Below are positions 20,701 through 32,700 of a stretch of DNA of 64,000 nucleotides, piece by piece. Source of the stretch: Caldilineaceae bacterium (GTDB lineage Bacteria; Chloroflexota; Anaerolineae; Caldilineales; Caldilineaceae). The notes below the pieces were generated by a model, which saw only the letters and a program-made list of their open reading frames with translations, ran no database searches and had not been told where the DNA came from. Numbering within the stretch: position 1 is the stretch's first letter; each line of letters opens with the position of its first letter. The stretch covers positions 1 to 64,000 of the forward strand of contig JAPKMW010000035.1 of the NCBI GenBank assembly GCA_026645575.1, in the 5' to 3' direction. A program made the translations under genes and the position numbers.

Positions 20701-23700
20701 GAGTGATTGGTTCAGCAACGCGCACAGCCAGCGCTGCATACCGCGCTACCGCCTGTCCGCCCGTCACTTGACAGGACGCGCCAGCGGCAACCTGACAGCC
20801 GCCAACCGTCACCGTTGACGGCAGCGTCATGGTCACAGCAACCTGGCGAGCAAGTTGTGGCCCATCGTTGAATACGGTTAGGTGATAGGCCACCGGCGTG
20901 TTGATCCGCACCGCCGCCGGGCCGCTCAGGTCGATTAGGCTCAAGTCGGCAGCGGTGGTGACGGTGACATTGGTCGTCGCTTGATTGTTGGCCGCGTTGT
21001 TATCGTTGGCTGCGTCAATCTGGGCCGCCGCATTCAGCGCGCCCAACTGATCCGGCGCTGCCAGCGTCAATGTCACAGAGGTGGTGGCTAGCGGCGCCAA
21101 TGTGGTGTAGGTGGTCGTGATCACACCGCCGTCAACCGAGCAGGTTGTCGCGCCCGGCGCTGTACAAACGACACCCGTCACCGCCGTTGGCAGTGTTGTC
21201 ACCAGGCGCACCCCATCCGCCGCCAACGTCCCCAGGTTTTCCACTTGTAGGCGATAGGCCAGCAGGTCATCGGTAGCCGCTTGGGTCGGCGTCACCTGGA
21301 GGCTGACGGTGAGATCGGCTGCGCGCAATGTTGTGCTGATGCTCGCAGTGTTGTTAAAGGCGTCGTTATCGTTAGCCGCCGTTACCGTCGTTGTCGCCGT
21401 GATCACGCCTAGCGTATTCGGCGTGAAAGCATTGAGCGTTATGGTAGCCGGTGCGGTGACGCCAAGCATAGTGTAGAGGGTCGTGGCTTGCCCACCATTG
21501 ATTTGACAGAGGCCGCCATCCGCTTGACAGCCGGTGAGGGTCACGGTCGGCGGCAACGTCGTGGTGACGCGCACTTGGCGCGCCAGGTGTGGGCCGCTAT
21601 TGGTGATCACCACCGTGTAAGTCAGCGGCGCATTGACCGCCGCCCAGGTTGGCGCGGCAAAGGTCGCCAGGGCCGCTTCGGCCTCTGTGCGAATCGTTGT
21701 CACCGTGGCCACGGTGTTGTTATTGGGATTCAAGTCGTTGGCTGCGCTGACACGCGTTGTCGCCGTGAAAACGCCCAGATGATCCGGCGCCGGCAGCGTG
21801 AGGGTCATCTGCCCGGTCGCCAACCCAGCCAGTGCGCCAAAGGTGGCGGTGATCACACGCCCCGCTTGTTGACAGAGCGCACCGGCGGAAACCGCACATT
21901 GCAAGCCCGTTGCGTCGCCACCCAGGGTATGGACAACCTGCACCTCTTGCGCCGCGCCCAGCCCCAAGTTGGTAAGCGCAACCGTATAAGTGAGCGGCTC
22001 ACCAGCCGTCAACCAGGTGGGCGTCACTTGTGCGCTGACGGCAAGATCGGCGGTGTTGAGCAGCGTCACAGTGGTAATTCCATTGTTGGCGCTGTTGCGT
22101 TCGTTGTCGGCGCTCAGGTGAAGTTGGTTGGTCAACGTCCCCAGGCGCGTCGGCGTGTTCACGGTGATGGTCATCATGGTCGTCGCATTGGCCGCCAACA
22201 TCGCCAAGGTGAGGGTTGGTTTGCCACTCACCACCTGGCACGTTGCCGGCGTTGCCGCCTGACAACTTACCGCGCTAACGTCGCCGGGCAGGGTGTCCAC
22301 CGCTTGCACATTGTAGGCCGTTTGCGGACCGGTGTTGTGAATGGTCACAGTGTAGGTCAAACCGGCGGCGGGTTGGGCCGGGTTGGGCCGGGCGGTCACG
22401 GTTGCGGCTAGATCGGCGCAGCCGCGATGGCGATAGAGCAAGCTGTGGCTGCCCGCGCTGTCGCCAGCCACCAACAAGTCCAGGGCGTGGTCGCCATCAT
22501 AGTCGGCCCAGGCGGCGACGCCATTGCTAAAGCCCGGTTGCCCGCTGGTCGCTAGTTGGAAGAGGGTAGTCGCGCCGGCGCTGTCGTTGCGATAGAGATA
22601 GCCCGTGTTGCTGGCGTTGCTGCGATAGCCGACATTGAGCAGATCGAGGTCGCCATCGTTGTCATAGTCGCCCCAGGCCACCATGCCGCCGTAGGTGTCC
22701 ATCAGGCGCGCCGCCTCGCTAAAAAGACCATTTTGATTGCGGTAGATGTAGGCGCGCTTGGGCAAGGGCGAGGTGTTGCTCGCCAGTTCACCGTTGAGCG
22801 CCAGATCGAGATCGCCATCGTTGTCATAGTCGCCCCAGGCCACGCCGCCATCAGACAGGCCGGGGAGCGCGGCGCCGATGTCGGTAAAGCGCCAGAGACC
22901 ATTGCTGCCCACGCCCTCATTGCGGTAGAGGGTGGTCAGATATTGGCGCGGGCTAAAGGTGCGCATCCCGGCCACGACCAGATCGAGGTCGCCGTCGTTG
23001 TCATAGTCGCCCCAGGCCAGCGCGCCATAACTCACCGCCGTCAAGGTGGTGTTCAACAAAGTAAAGGTGCGGCTGTCAGTCGGCGAACGATCCTGGCGGT
23101 AGATGCGGGTGAGGAAACCGCTGTCACTGCTGCCACTGAGCGCCAGGTCGAGATCGCCATCATTATCAAAATCACCCCAAAGGCCATCGCTGTTGTTGAT
23201 GCCCGGCAAACCGGCATTGAGATCGGTAAAGATCCACTCGCCCGTCGCAGCAGGGCCATCGTTGCGATAGATGCGCGCGATCTTGCTGCTGCTTGTCTCA
23301 CCGACCAAGAGCAGATCGGCGTCACCATCCTGGTCATAGTCGCCCCAGTCCGCCGCGCCATAGCCAATGTCCGCCAACCCCGTCACCGGCTGCAAGTGGA
23401 AAGCGTCACCCTGGTTAGCGTAGAGATAGGTGTGATATTGGAAGCTGCTATCGCGCCCAAGCAGCAACAGGTCAAGGTCGCCATCGCGGTCATAATCCCC
23501 CCAGGCCGCATCGCCCTGATCCAAGGCGGGCAGGCGGACGCCACTATCAGTCAGCGAGGGTGTACAGCCGCCGGTGACGCCGCCAATGGTGAACTGCCAT
23601 TGGCGCGGCGCCGGCGCACCAACGCCCACGCCGGCCAAACCGCCAGTGACAACGGCTTGTACAGTGTCCCCCCACAGGAAGGGTCGATCCGGGGTGAAGC

Positions 23701-26700
23701 GCAACTGGCGTTGGGCGGCGTCATAGGCAAATTGCCCAAGGTAGCGGCCCCCTAGCGTACTCTGAATCGTCACTGTGCGGCTGTTGACCGTGGTCAGATC
23801 CAGGTCATGATTCAGGGTGATGGCAACGGTGGTCGTTGGCGGCACGGTCAAGGTTTGGTGCGCTGGCGTCACCGCTGTGACCGTAATCAAGTTGCTGACC
23901 GTGAAGGCGCGGCTAAGTGTGTTGGGCGTTCCCTGGTGATTCAACGTGGTCGTGACGCTGGCGCTATAGGTGTAGACACCGGTCACGGCGGGTGTCGTAA
24001 AGGTCAAGGTCAGCGCTTCCTGTTGTTGGACAGCCAGTTGGGAGTAGGTCGTCGTTACCACCTGATCGGCCACGCTACAGAGGCCGCTATTCGACCCTTG
24101 ACAACCAACCGCCGTCACGCTACCAGGCAATGTCACCTTAACAGTAACGCTGGTCGCCGGCTGCGGGCCATGGTTCACCAGCGCCAGTGTATGGGTCAGC
24201 CGTTCGGCGGCGGCCAGCGCGGCAGGCAAAGGCTGTGGCGTCAAGGCGAGGCTGGCGCAGCCATGATTTTGATAGACGCGGGTAATGGTGCTGCCGTTGC
24301 TGTAACCGCTGACCAGCAGATCCAGCGCGCCATCGTTATTGAAGTCACCCCACGCGCCATCGCCGTTATCCAGCAGGGGCAAGGATAGATTCAACAAGGA
24401 GAAAACGGGCAAATTCCCGCTCATCCCATCATTGCGGTAAAGGCGCACAGCATTGTTGCTGCCGGCGCTAAAGAGATCCAAGTCGCCATCATTGTCCAGA
24501 TCCCCCCAGCCAACCGCGCCATACGCGACGCCGGTCAGGCTGGTCGCCAGCGCGAAGCTGCCATCACCATCATTGCGGTAGATCTGGGTGTAGCGGGTGG
24601 ATGGGCTGTAGGTGGCGCCATTGACCAACAGATCGAGATCACCGTCGTTGTCCATGTCACCCCAGGCCAGATCACTGGCCGCCAACCCAGTCATGCTGTT
24701 GCTCAGTTGGGTGAACTGCGGCTGCCCAGCGCTTACGCCGTCATTGCGGTAGAGCGCCGTTGTCAGGGTCAACCCATAGCCGCCGGCCAGCGCCAGGTCG
24801 AGATCGCCATCATTGTCCAGATCACCCCACGCCAGCGCGCCATCACTGACCGCAGCCAGCGCGGTACTTATGGCGGTAAAGGTGCTGTCGCCATTGTTAC
24901 GATAGAGGGTCGTCGTTGGCGCTGATGAACTAATACCACTGATGACCAGATCGAGGTCGCCATCGTTGTCATAGTCGCCCCAAGCCGCGGCGCTGTTGGT
25001 GGCGTTGGTCAACCCGGCGTTGAGCGCCTGGAAGCTACCACCGCCATCGTTGCGATAGAGTTGGGTCAGGGGTCCGCTGTCGGCCTGGCCGCTCAAGAGC
25101 AGATCGAGGTCGCCGTCGTTGTCATAGTCAGCCCACGCCACGGCGCCCCGCTCAATCCCGGGGAACGTTGTGGTGCTGTTCTGCTGCAACTGATCATTGA
25201 CATTGTCATAGAGATAGGTAACGCGTGTGCTGCCTTCGACACCGGCCATGACCAGATCGAGATCGCCGTCCTTGTCATGATCACCCCAGGCCACATCGCT
25301 CCAGGTCAACCCCGGCAGCCCGGCGTTGCTATCGCTAAAGCCGATGGTGCAACTGGTCGCGCTGACCTGGCCCACGGTGAATTGCCACTGCTGGGGCGCA
25401 ATCGGATCATTGTGTATACTGCGGAGACCAGCGCTGGCTGTCACCCGCACGACATCGCCCCAGGCGAAAGGTTGGGTTGGCGTCAGCGTTAGTTGGCGCG
25501 TAAGGCTGTCATAGCTCACCGGCCCCCAACTTTGCCCTTGCTGGCTGCTCTGAACGACTAGCGTGCGCGTCGTCACGGTGCCGAGATCCAGATCATAGTT
25601 GAAGCCAATCTGAAGCGTTGTCGTCGGCGCAATGTTGCGGCTTTGGGGCAGTGGCTGAACGATATTGATGGGCAAGACCAGGAAGACCTGCGGCGCAATG
25701 GTCGCCTGGTTATTGCTCTGGTTGTAATCGTCAGCATGGGTTGCCGTTGCGGTCAGCGTAAAGACATTGGTGGCGACCGGCGTGGTCATCACCAGCGTCA
25801 CCGTGGTGACCGTGCTGGCCGGCAAGGTGGCATAGGTCACTGTCACCTGTTGTCCATCTACCAGACAGGCGCCGCCCTGATTGGCGGTACACAACACACC
25901 CGTGGCGCTCGCCGGCAGGGTCGCCGTGAGGACGCTCTGGCTGGCCGGTTGCGGCCCCTGGTTGGTCAACCGCAGGGTATAGGTGAGCGGTGCGCCGGCC
26001 AACACCAAGCTTGGTTTTGCCGCCACGGTCAGGGCCAGATCCGCCGACGGCAGCACAGTGGTTGTCATCACACGGCTGTTGTTGGCGCCGGTGGTATCAT
26101 TGGCCGCCGACAGGGCGACGTTGGTTGTGATCAGACCCGGCGTAGTCGGCGCCTGCACGCGCAGGGTGACAGTCTGGGTTGCACCAACGCCCAAGGTGCT
26201 ATAGGTCGCCGTTGTCTGCCGGCCATTGATCGTACAGGTGGCCGGGGCCATGACTTGACAGGCCGTTGCCGTCATCGTCGGCGGCAGGCTGGTGACAATT
26301 TGAACATTGTGCGCGATCTGCGGCCCGCTGTTGCTCACGGCAAGGGTATAGGTCATGGGCGCTGCCGCTGGTAGCCAGGCCAGCGCATTGACCACAGCCA
26401 GCCCCACATCCGCCGCCGTCTGCACCGTCGCCAGTGTGGTGACGCGGTCGTTGGTTGGATTCACATCATTGGTGGCGGCCAGGCGCGCCTCATTGCTCAG
26501 GCTGCCCAGCAGATCGGGCGCCACCACTTGCACAGTCACGGTGGCGGTGCTCTGGCCAGCCAAGGCGCCATAGGTCGTTGTCACCACGCTGCCGGCGCTT
26601 TGACAACTGCCGGCGCCGTCCGCCTGGCAGCCAAGAATGGTCACGCCGCTGGGCAAGGTGTTGGTCACTTGCAAGTTTTGCGCCGGTGATGCGCCCAGAT

Positions 26701-29700
26701 TTTGCAACGTCACGGTATAAGTCAAGACCCCACCGGTGGCAACCAGCGTCGGCGTCACCGCCTGGCGCACGAGGACATCGGCGGCATTGAGCGGCGTGTT
26801 GCTTTCGACCAGATTGTTGGTTGGGCTGCTGTCATTGTCGGCGCTCACCTGGGCGCGATTGGTGAGCAGGGCCGTATGCAATGGCGCTTGCAGCCCAATT
26901 GTCAAGGTGACACCCCTGTTGGGGGCTAGCGTGACGTAGGTGGCGCGTACCAGGCCATTGCTGATGGTGCAGCTTGTCAGCGCACTGCTGCGACAGGTGA
27001 CGTTGGTGACACCTGTTGGCAAGGTATCAGTCACGCGCACATTGGCTGCAATTTGCGGGCCACGGTTGTACAAGGCCAGCGTATAGGTCAAGGGAGCCCC
27101 CGGCGCGCCAAGGGTCGGCATGTTCTGCATGGTCAGCCCGACTTCGGCACAACCGCTATTGCGGTAGAGGTATGTAACCGCTTGGGCGCCGCTCTGGTAG
27201 CCGCTCATCACAAAATCCAACGCCCCATCGTTGTCATAGTCGCCCCAGGCGCCCTCGCCTCGGGAAACGCCGGGTAGGCCCAGGTTGGTCAACTGGAGCG
27301 TGGGCAGCCCGCCCGTGACGCCGTCGTTGCGGTAAAGCATGGTTTGCCCGCCGGCGCCCGCACTGCCCATGCTAAAGAAGTCCAGGTCGCCGTCATTGTC
27401 GTAGTCGCCCCAGCCGACGCTGCCGTCAGCCAGCCTTGGTAAGGCCGCAACAGGCGTAAAGCTCTGGTCGCCATTGTTGCGATAGATCTGGGTGGTATGC
27501 GGATTCGACCCAAGATAGCCGTTGACGAGCAGATCCAGGTCGCCATCGTTGTCAACGTCGCCCCAGGCCAGCGCGCTGTTGTAGACACCAGTTAACCCGG
27601 CGGCGAGCGCGGTAAAACGCGCCGTATCAATAGGCTGGTCGATAGCACGGAAGGCGTCATTCCCGGCATTGTGATAAATCGTTGTCGTCGGCGTCCCTTT
27701 GTCGCTGCCGGTCAGGGCCAGGTCGAGTGCGCCGTCGTTGTCATAGTCGCCCCAGGCCAGGTCGCCGCCAACCAGGCCCGTCAGTGTACCGACCAGGCGG
27801 AAGGTGCGCGCGCTGGTAGGAGTGGCGGCGTCATTGCGATAGATGCGGGTGGCGATGAAGGTAGCCCCCAGGTCATACGAATACCCAGTCGTCACCAAAT
27901 CGAGGTCGCCATCGTTGTCATAGTCGCCCCAGGCCACGGCGCCGCCGAAAACATTGGTCAGACCGGCGTTGCTGTCACGCCAGACGAGACCGGCGCCCTC
28001 ATTGCGGTAGATCCGGGTCAAGCCCTGGGTGTCCCCCTGTCTGCCGCTGAGGAGCAGATCAAGATCGCCATCGTTGTCATAGTCGCCCCAAGCCACGGCG
28101 CCGCTGTAGACTCCGGGCAGCCCGGCGTTCGTGCGCAGTTGGAAGCTGCCCGCCATGTTGGCATAGAGCCGGGTGACAGCCTGACCATTGCTCTGGCCCA
28201 GCAACACCAGATCCAGGTCGCCGTCGCCGTCCATATCGCCCCAGTCGAGCGCGGCATTATTTAAGCCCGGCAACCCGATGTTACGGTTGGTAAAGGTGGG
28301 GGTGCAACCGCCCGTGGCACCGCCAATGGTAAAGCGCCATTGCAACGGTAGGAGGGGATCGTTGCTGATGCTGCGTACACCGATGCCGGCGCTCACCGCC
28401 ACTTCATCGCCCCAAGCAAAGGGTTGCGTCGGCGTAAAGGTGAGACGGCGGGCGATGGCGTCATAGCCCCACTGGCCCGCACGTTGACCGCTCAGGCTGC
28501 TTTGCACCGCCACGGTCTGGCTGTTAACCGTGGTGGAGTTTAGATCATAGCCTACCGTCAAGGCCAGGGTAGCGGTGGGGGGTATGTTTTGACTCATCGG
28601 CAGCGGCGCTTGCACCTGGCGATCCATAAAGCGCAACACTGTCGCCGCTCCTTGGGCGGCGTTGTTGGTTGGATCGCCCTCATTCGTCGCCGTCGCCACC
28701 ACCCGGCTGGTCACATCAAAGGTGGCCAGATCACTGTCCGCCACGAGCGTCCAGGTGATCGCCGCGCCGGGGAAGAGCAGCGTGCGTTCCGCTGTCAAAT
28801 ACGCCGCCGTGACGCTCACCGGGTCACTGCTCTGAAGCGGTAGACGGGGGGTCAAGCTGACCGGCAGCGTCTGCGTAATCCGAACATTTTGCGCTACGAG
28901 CGGGCCACGATTGAGAACGGTGATCTGATAGGTGATCGGCTCACCGGCCACGATGCGGTCATTGCTCTGCCACTGACTCACCGCCAGGTTAGCCAGCGCC
29001 GCGAGGGGCGAATCATAGGCGCCAATGTCGAGACCATTGCCCTGGGGGCGCAGCGCGCCGAGCAAGTCGTCCACCACGCCGACATCGTGGGCCAGGTTGA
29101 GTGCATAACTGGTCGCATTGAGCCGATAATCATCGTTCCACGGATCCAGGAAAGCCGGCGTGTTGACCAGGCTGTGGCTGCCACCAGCGACTGTGCCACT
29201 GATATTGACGCCATTGTCATCAAAGAGATTGTAGTTCTGGTAGCCGGTGGCGGTTCCTGTCACCACCAGACCGACAGCGTGGTTAGCTAGAATCGTGTTG
29301 GTGATGCCCAGGTTGCCGCGTTCGATCTGCACGGCCCGGTTGGGCGAACGCACGGGGTTGGCGACAGTGCTATACAGCAACGCTAGATCAGTCGTGCCGG
29401 TGAGATAGATCTGCGCGCCCAGGCTGTTGGTCACGGCGTTGCGGGCAAAGAGGCTGTTGACGATTTGGCTTGACGCGCCAGTCGTCCCGGCCTGGTAGAA
29501 TGCTGAGCCGGTTTGGGCAGCCCCGTTGCCCAGGAATTTACTGCGCTCGATCTGCACGCCATCGGTGGCATAGAGAGCGCCCCCCTGCTGCGCCTGGTTA
29601 TTCAGCAATTGCACATTCTGCCCCACGAGCAAGCCCTGGGCGGCAACAGCGCCGCCATTACCAGTGGCGCGGTTGTTGGTAAAGATGCTGTCGCTGAGGG

Positions 29701-32700
29701 TCAGCGTTCCCGTCATGGCCAGCGCACCGCCACTTTGACTGCTTTGATTGCCCTGGAACTGGACACCACTCAAGTCGGCAGTAGCGCGTAGATTGGCTGC
29801 GCCCCCGTCCAGGGTTGCCCAGTTGTTGATAAAGCTGCCGGTTGTCAGGGTAAGCGTCCCGGTGACAGCGAGGGCGCCGCCCTGTTGAGCGCTCTGGTTG
29901 CCCTGGAACTGCACGTTGGTCATGGTGGCTGTGCCGATCTGCGCCGCGCCGCCGTTGCCCTGGGCCTGATTGTTGAGCAATTGCGTACCGCTCATCACCA
30001 GGCGACCGCTGACCGCCAAGGCGCCGCCGTTACTGGTGCTGCTATTGTTTTCAAAGCGGTTGGCGGTTAACCAACCGTCGCCGGCAAGGTGGAGCGCGCC
30101 ACCGGCGCCAGTGGCCTGGTTGCCCTGGAACTGATTCGCCGTTATGTAGACCGTCCCATTGCTATAGAGGGCGCCACCGGCGCCGCTGGCTTGGTTGTTC
30201 TGCCATTGGTTGGCGCTACTCTGAACCGGGCCGGCGCTAAAGAGTGCGCCACCCCGGTTGCCGGCGCGATTGTTGCGCAGGTTGACCCGTTGCAACGTTA
30301 CCGCCGCCCCGGCGTAGAGCGCGCCGCCGTCGCCGGCCGTCATGCCGCCCTGAATGGTTAGATCGGTGAGGGTGAAGGGGACGCTGGCCGAGATGACGCG
30401 ACCCAAACCCCAGGCATCAAGCGTAGTCGGCTGGGTGGCGGGGTTGGCAACACTCCAGTTGGTCGAAGCATAGCCACCGGCTAGAGTCAGCGGTTTGGTG
30501 AGGCGCACCAGTTGTTGCGTGCCGGCTTCGGTCGTCGCTTCGGCGCAGACCCCAGCTATTTTGATTGTGCTACCGGGCGCAGCGGCGGCCACGGCGTCGC
30601 GTATCGCCTTGGCACCCACGCTGCTGTAGACAGCGACACCATCACTGGTAGCGTAACAGCGATTTTGCACGGATGTATCGGCGCAGCGGCCAAAGGTGTC
30701 ACAAGCGTTCAACGGTCGATTCGCCAGGGCGGTAGGGCAACTGGCGGTCAATTCGTATAAGGGCCGAGTGTCGGCCAGGGTGGCGTTGCTCAAGGCGAGA
30801 TACCAGGGCGAGTCATAGCCGCCCCGTGTGCTGATAGCTTCATAGCCACAGCCGGTGACAAATTTCTCTTCCTTCAGACTAAAATCAATCGCACGCGCCC
30901 GGTAAGGGGTCAGGCTTTCCACCTTGACCCGCGGCGCCAGGGTGTCGATCAGGCCGCGCCAAACTACCTGGCGACTGCTGACATTGCCCAACGCGTCGAT
31001 GGCCCGTGTTTCGATGGCAAAGAGACCCTCGACACCGATGGGTGTCGTCGCCGACCAGGTGACGCGCGGCTGGCTGTTGCCGGTGGTAACGGTTTGCCAG
31101 CCTTGCAGATATAGCCCGCGCACCTCTTCCGCCGCCAGGGCGTGCCCATAGAGGCGCAGTTCATCGATCTGCCCCTGGAAGCCGCCGCTCTGCTCACCGA
31201 TGCGCACCTGGCTGGTGGGGTAGGGAACATGCGCCACAAAGCTGCTGTCACTATGCACCAACTGACCGTTGCGGTAGATGCGGTAAAACGCACCGTCAAA
31301 GGTGGCGACAATCAAGTTCCAGGCATTGGGGGTCAAGATCGCCGGGGTGACGCCGCTACGCCACTGGCTGCCGTTGCCAAAGCCATAGCGGATCTTGTTG
31401 CCGTCGCTGACCCAGAGGCTGGGGTAACGTTCGGCGGCGGTGACGGTAATCGGCGCGCCGATCACCAACTGTTCCCCGCTGACGCCACCTTGTGGATAGA
31501 GCCAGATCGCCTGGCTGAATTGACCGCGGCGCAACGCCAAGGCCGGGTGCGGCGTAATCGCCACCCAGTCATTGACGCCGTCGAGGCGCAGCGCTTGACT
31601 GCCGACAATGCCGGTGACAGCTTTGTTGGTGGCTTGGTCACTGCTCAAGGTCGCGGTCTGTTGCCAGCCGGAGCGATCCGCCAACGGGCTGTTGTTGACC
31701 AGCCATTCTTCCTCAAAATCCAGATGGAGGAAGGGCTGGGCGGCGTGGAGCAGTTGGGCCGCTTCTGCCGCTGTCAGAGCGCGATCATAGAGGCTAACCT
31801 CATCAAGCAGGCCGGGCAGTAGATCGGTAGCGGCGTTGCCGTTCCACCCGTGGCCGATGGTCAACCCGTCGCCCGCTTGTGGACGCCAGGCGGTGGTAAA
31901 GGTCGCCACTTGGGCGCCATCGACATAAAGAACGCCCTGCCCGTTGTCGGTCAAGGTGAGCAGGACAAAATGCCAACGGTCGGCGGCATAGCTGCCCGTG
32001 GCGGTGACGGCGCCATTACTGCTGTCCGCATAGTGGAAGCTATTGTTGCCGGTCTGGTAGCGTAACAAGCCATAGCGGCTGCCGTCGCTGCTGCTGAGGG
32101 CCAGCAACGTAGCGTCACGAGCGCCAACGCCGGCGGCGGGTCGCACCCAGGCGCTCAGGCTCAAGGCGCCGCTGGCGAAGGCGCCACCGATGTTGGCGAC
32201 GCGCAAGCCATCATCGACGCCGTCAAAGCGCAGGGCGTTGAGGGAGAAACCATCGGCCGCCACCGTGGGGCAAGCCGAGGTGCTACAGGTGATCGACCAG
32301 CCGTTGGTCGACAGATCGGTGGTCTGCGTAAGCGGCGCCCCGTTGACGGCGTACAGTCCATTCAACCCGCCATAGAGAACCAGCCCCGCTGGTGGCGTCT
32401 CATTGACGCTGGTCGAACCGGGCGCGCTAGGAAGATAGGCGATTTGTAGTTGGCTGACGCCCGCAGCGGCGGCGCTCAACGTGACCGTAGAACCAAAAGA
32501 GGCCGCCAAGGTGTCGCTGCTGACGCCGCTAAAGGTGAGCGGCGCGCTGATGGTGTTGGTGGTTGGGCTGGTGAAGCTCACCTGGGGCGGCTGGTTATCG
32601 ATGCGCAGCGTGCGCTGTAAGGTACGCCGATTGCCGACGCGGTCAGCGGTGCTCATGGTGACAGTGTAGATGCCGGTTAAGCGGCTGCTGACGGGATAGT

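Noticed and set aside
19040..23755. Long plus-strand open frames (19040-20395, 22556-23755) with repeated IAIVVIVAPG text
   Set aside because: Antisense to the VCBS blades (GDYDNDGDLDL); periodicity comes from the sense repeats.
16945..28300. Regularly spaced ~33-bp DNA repeats, CRISPR-like at first sight
   Set aside because: They are in frame with the giant gene, vary at third positions, and encode calcium loops; no cas genes.
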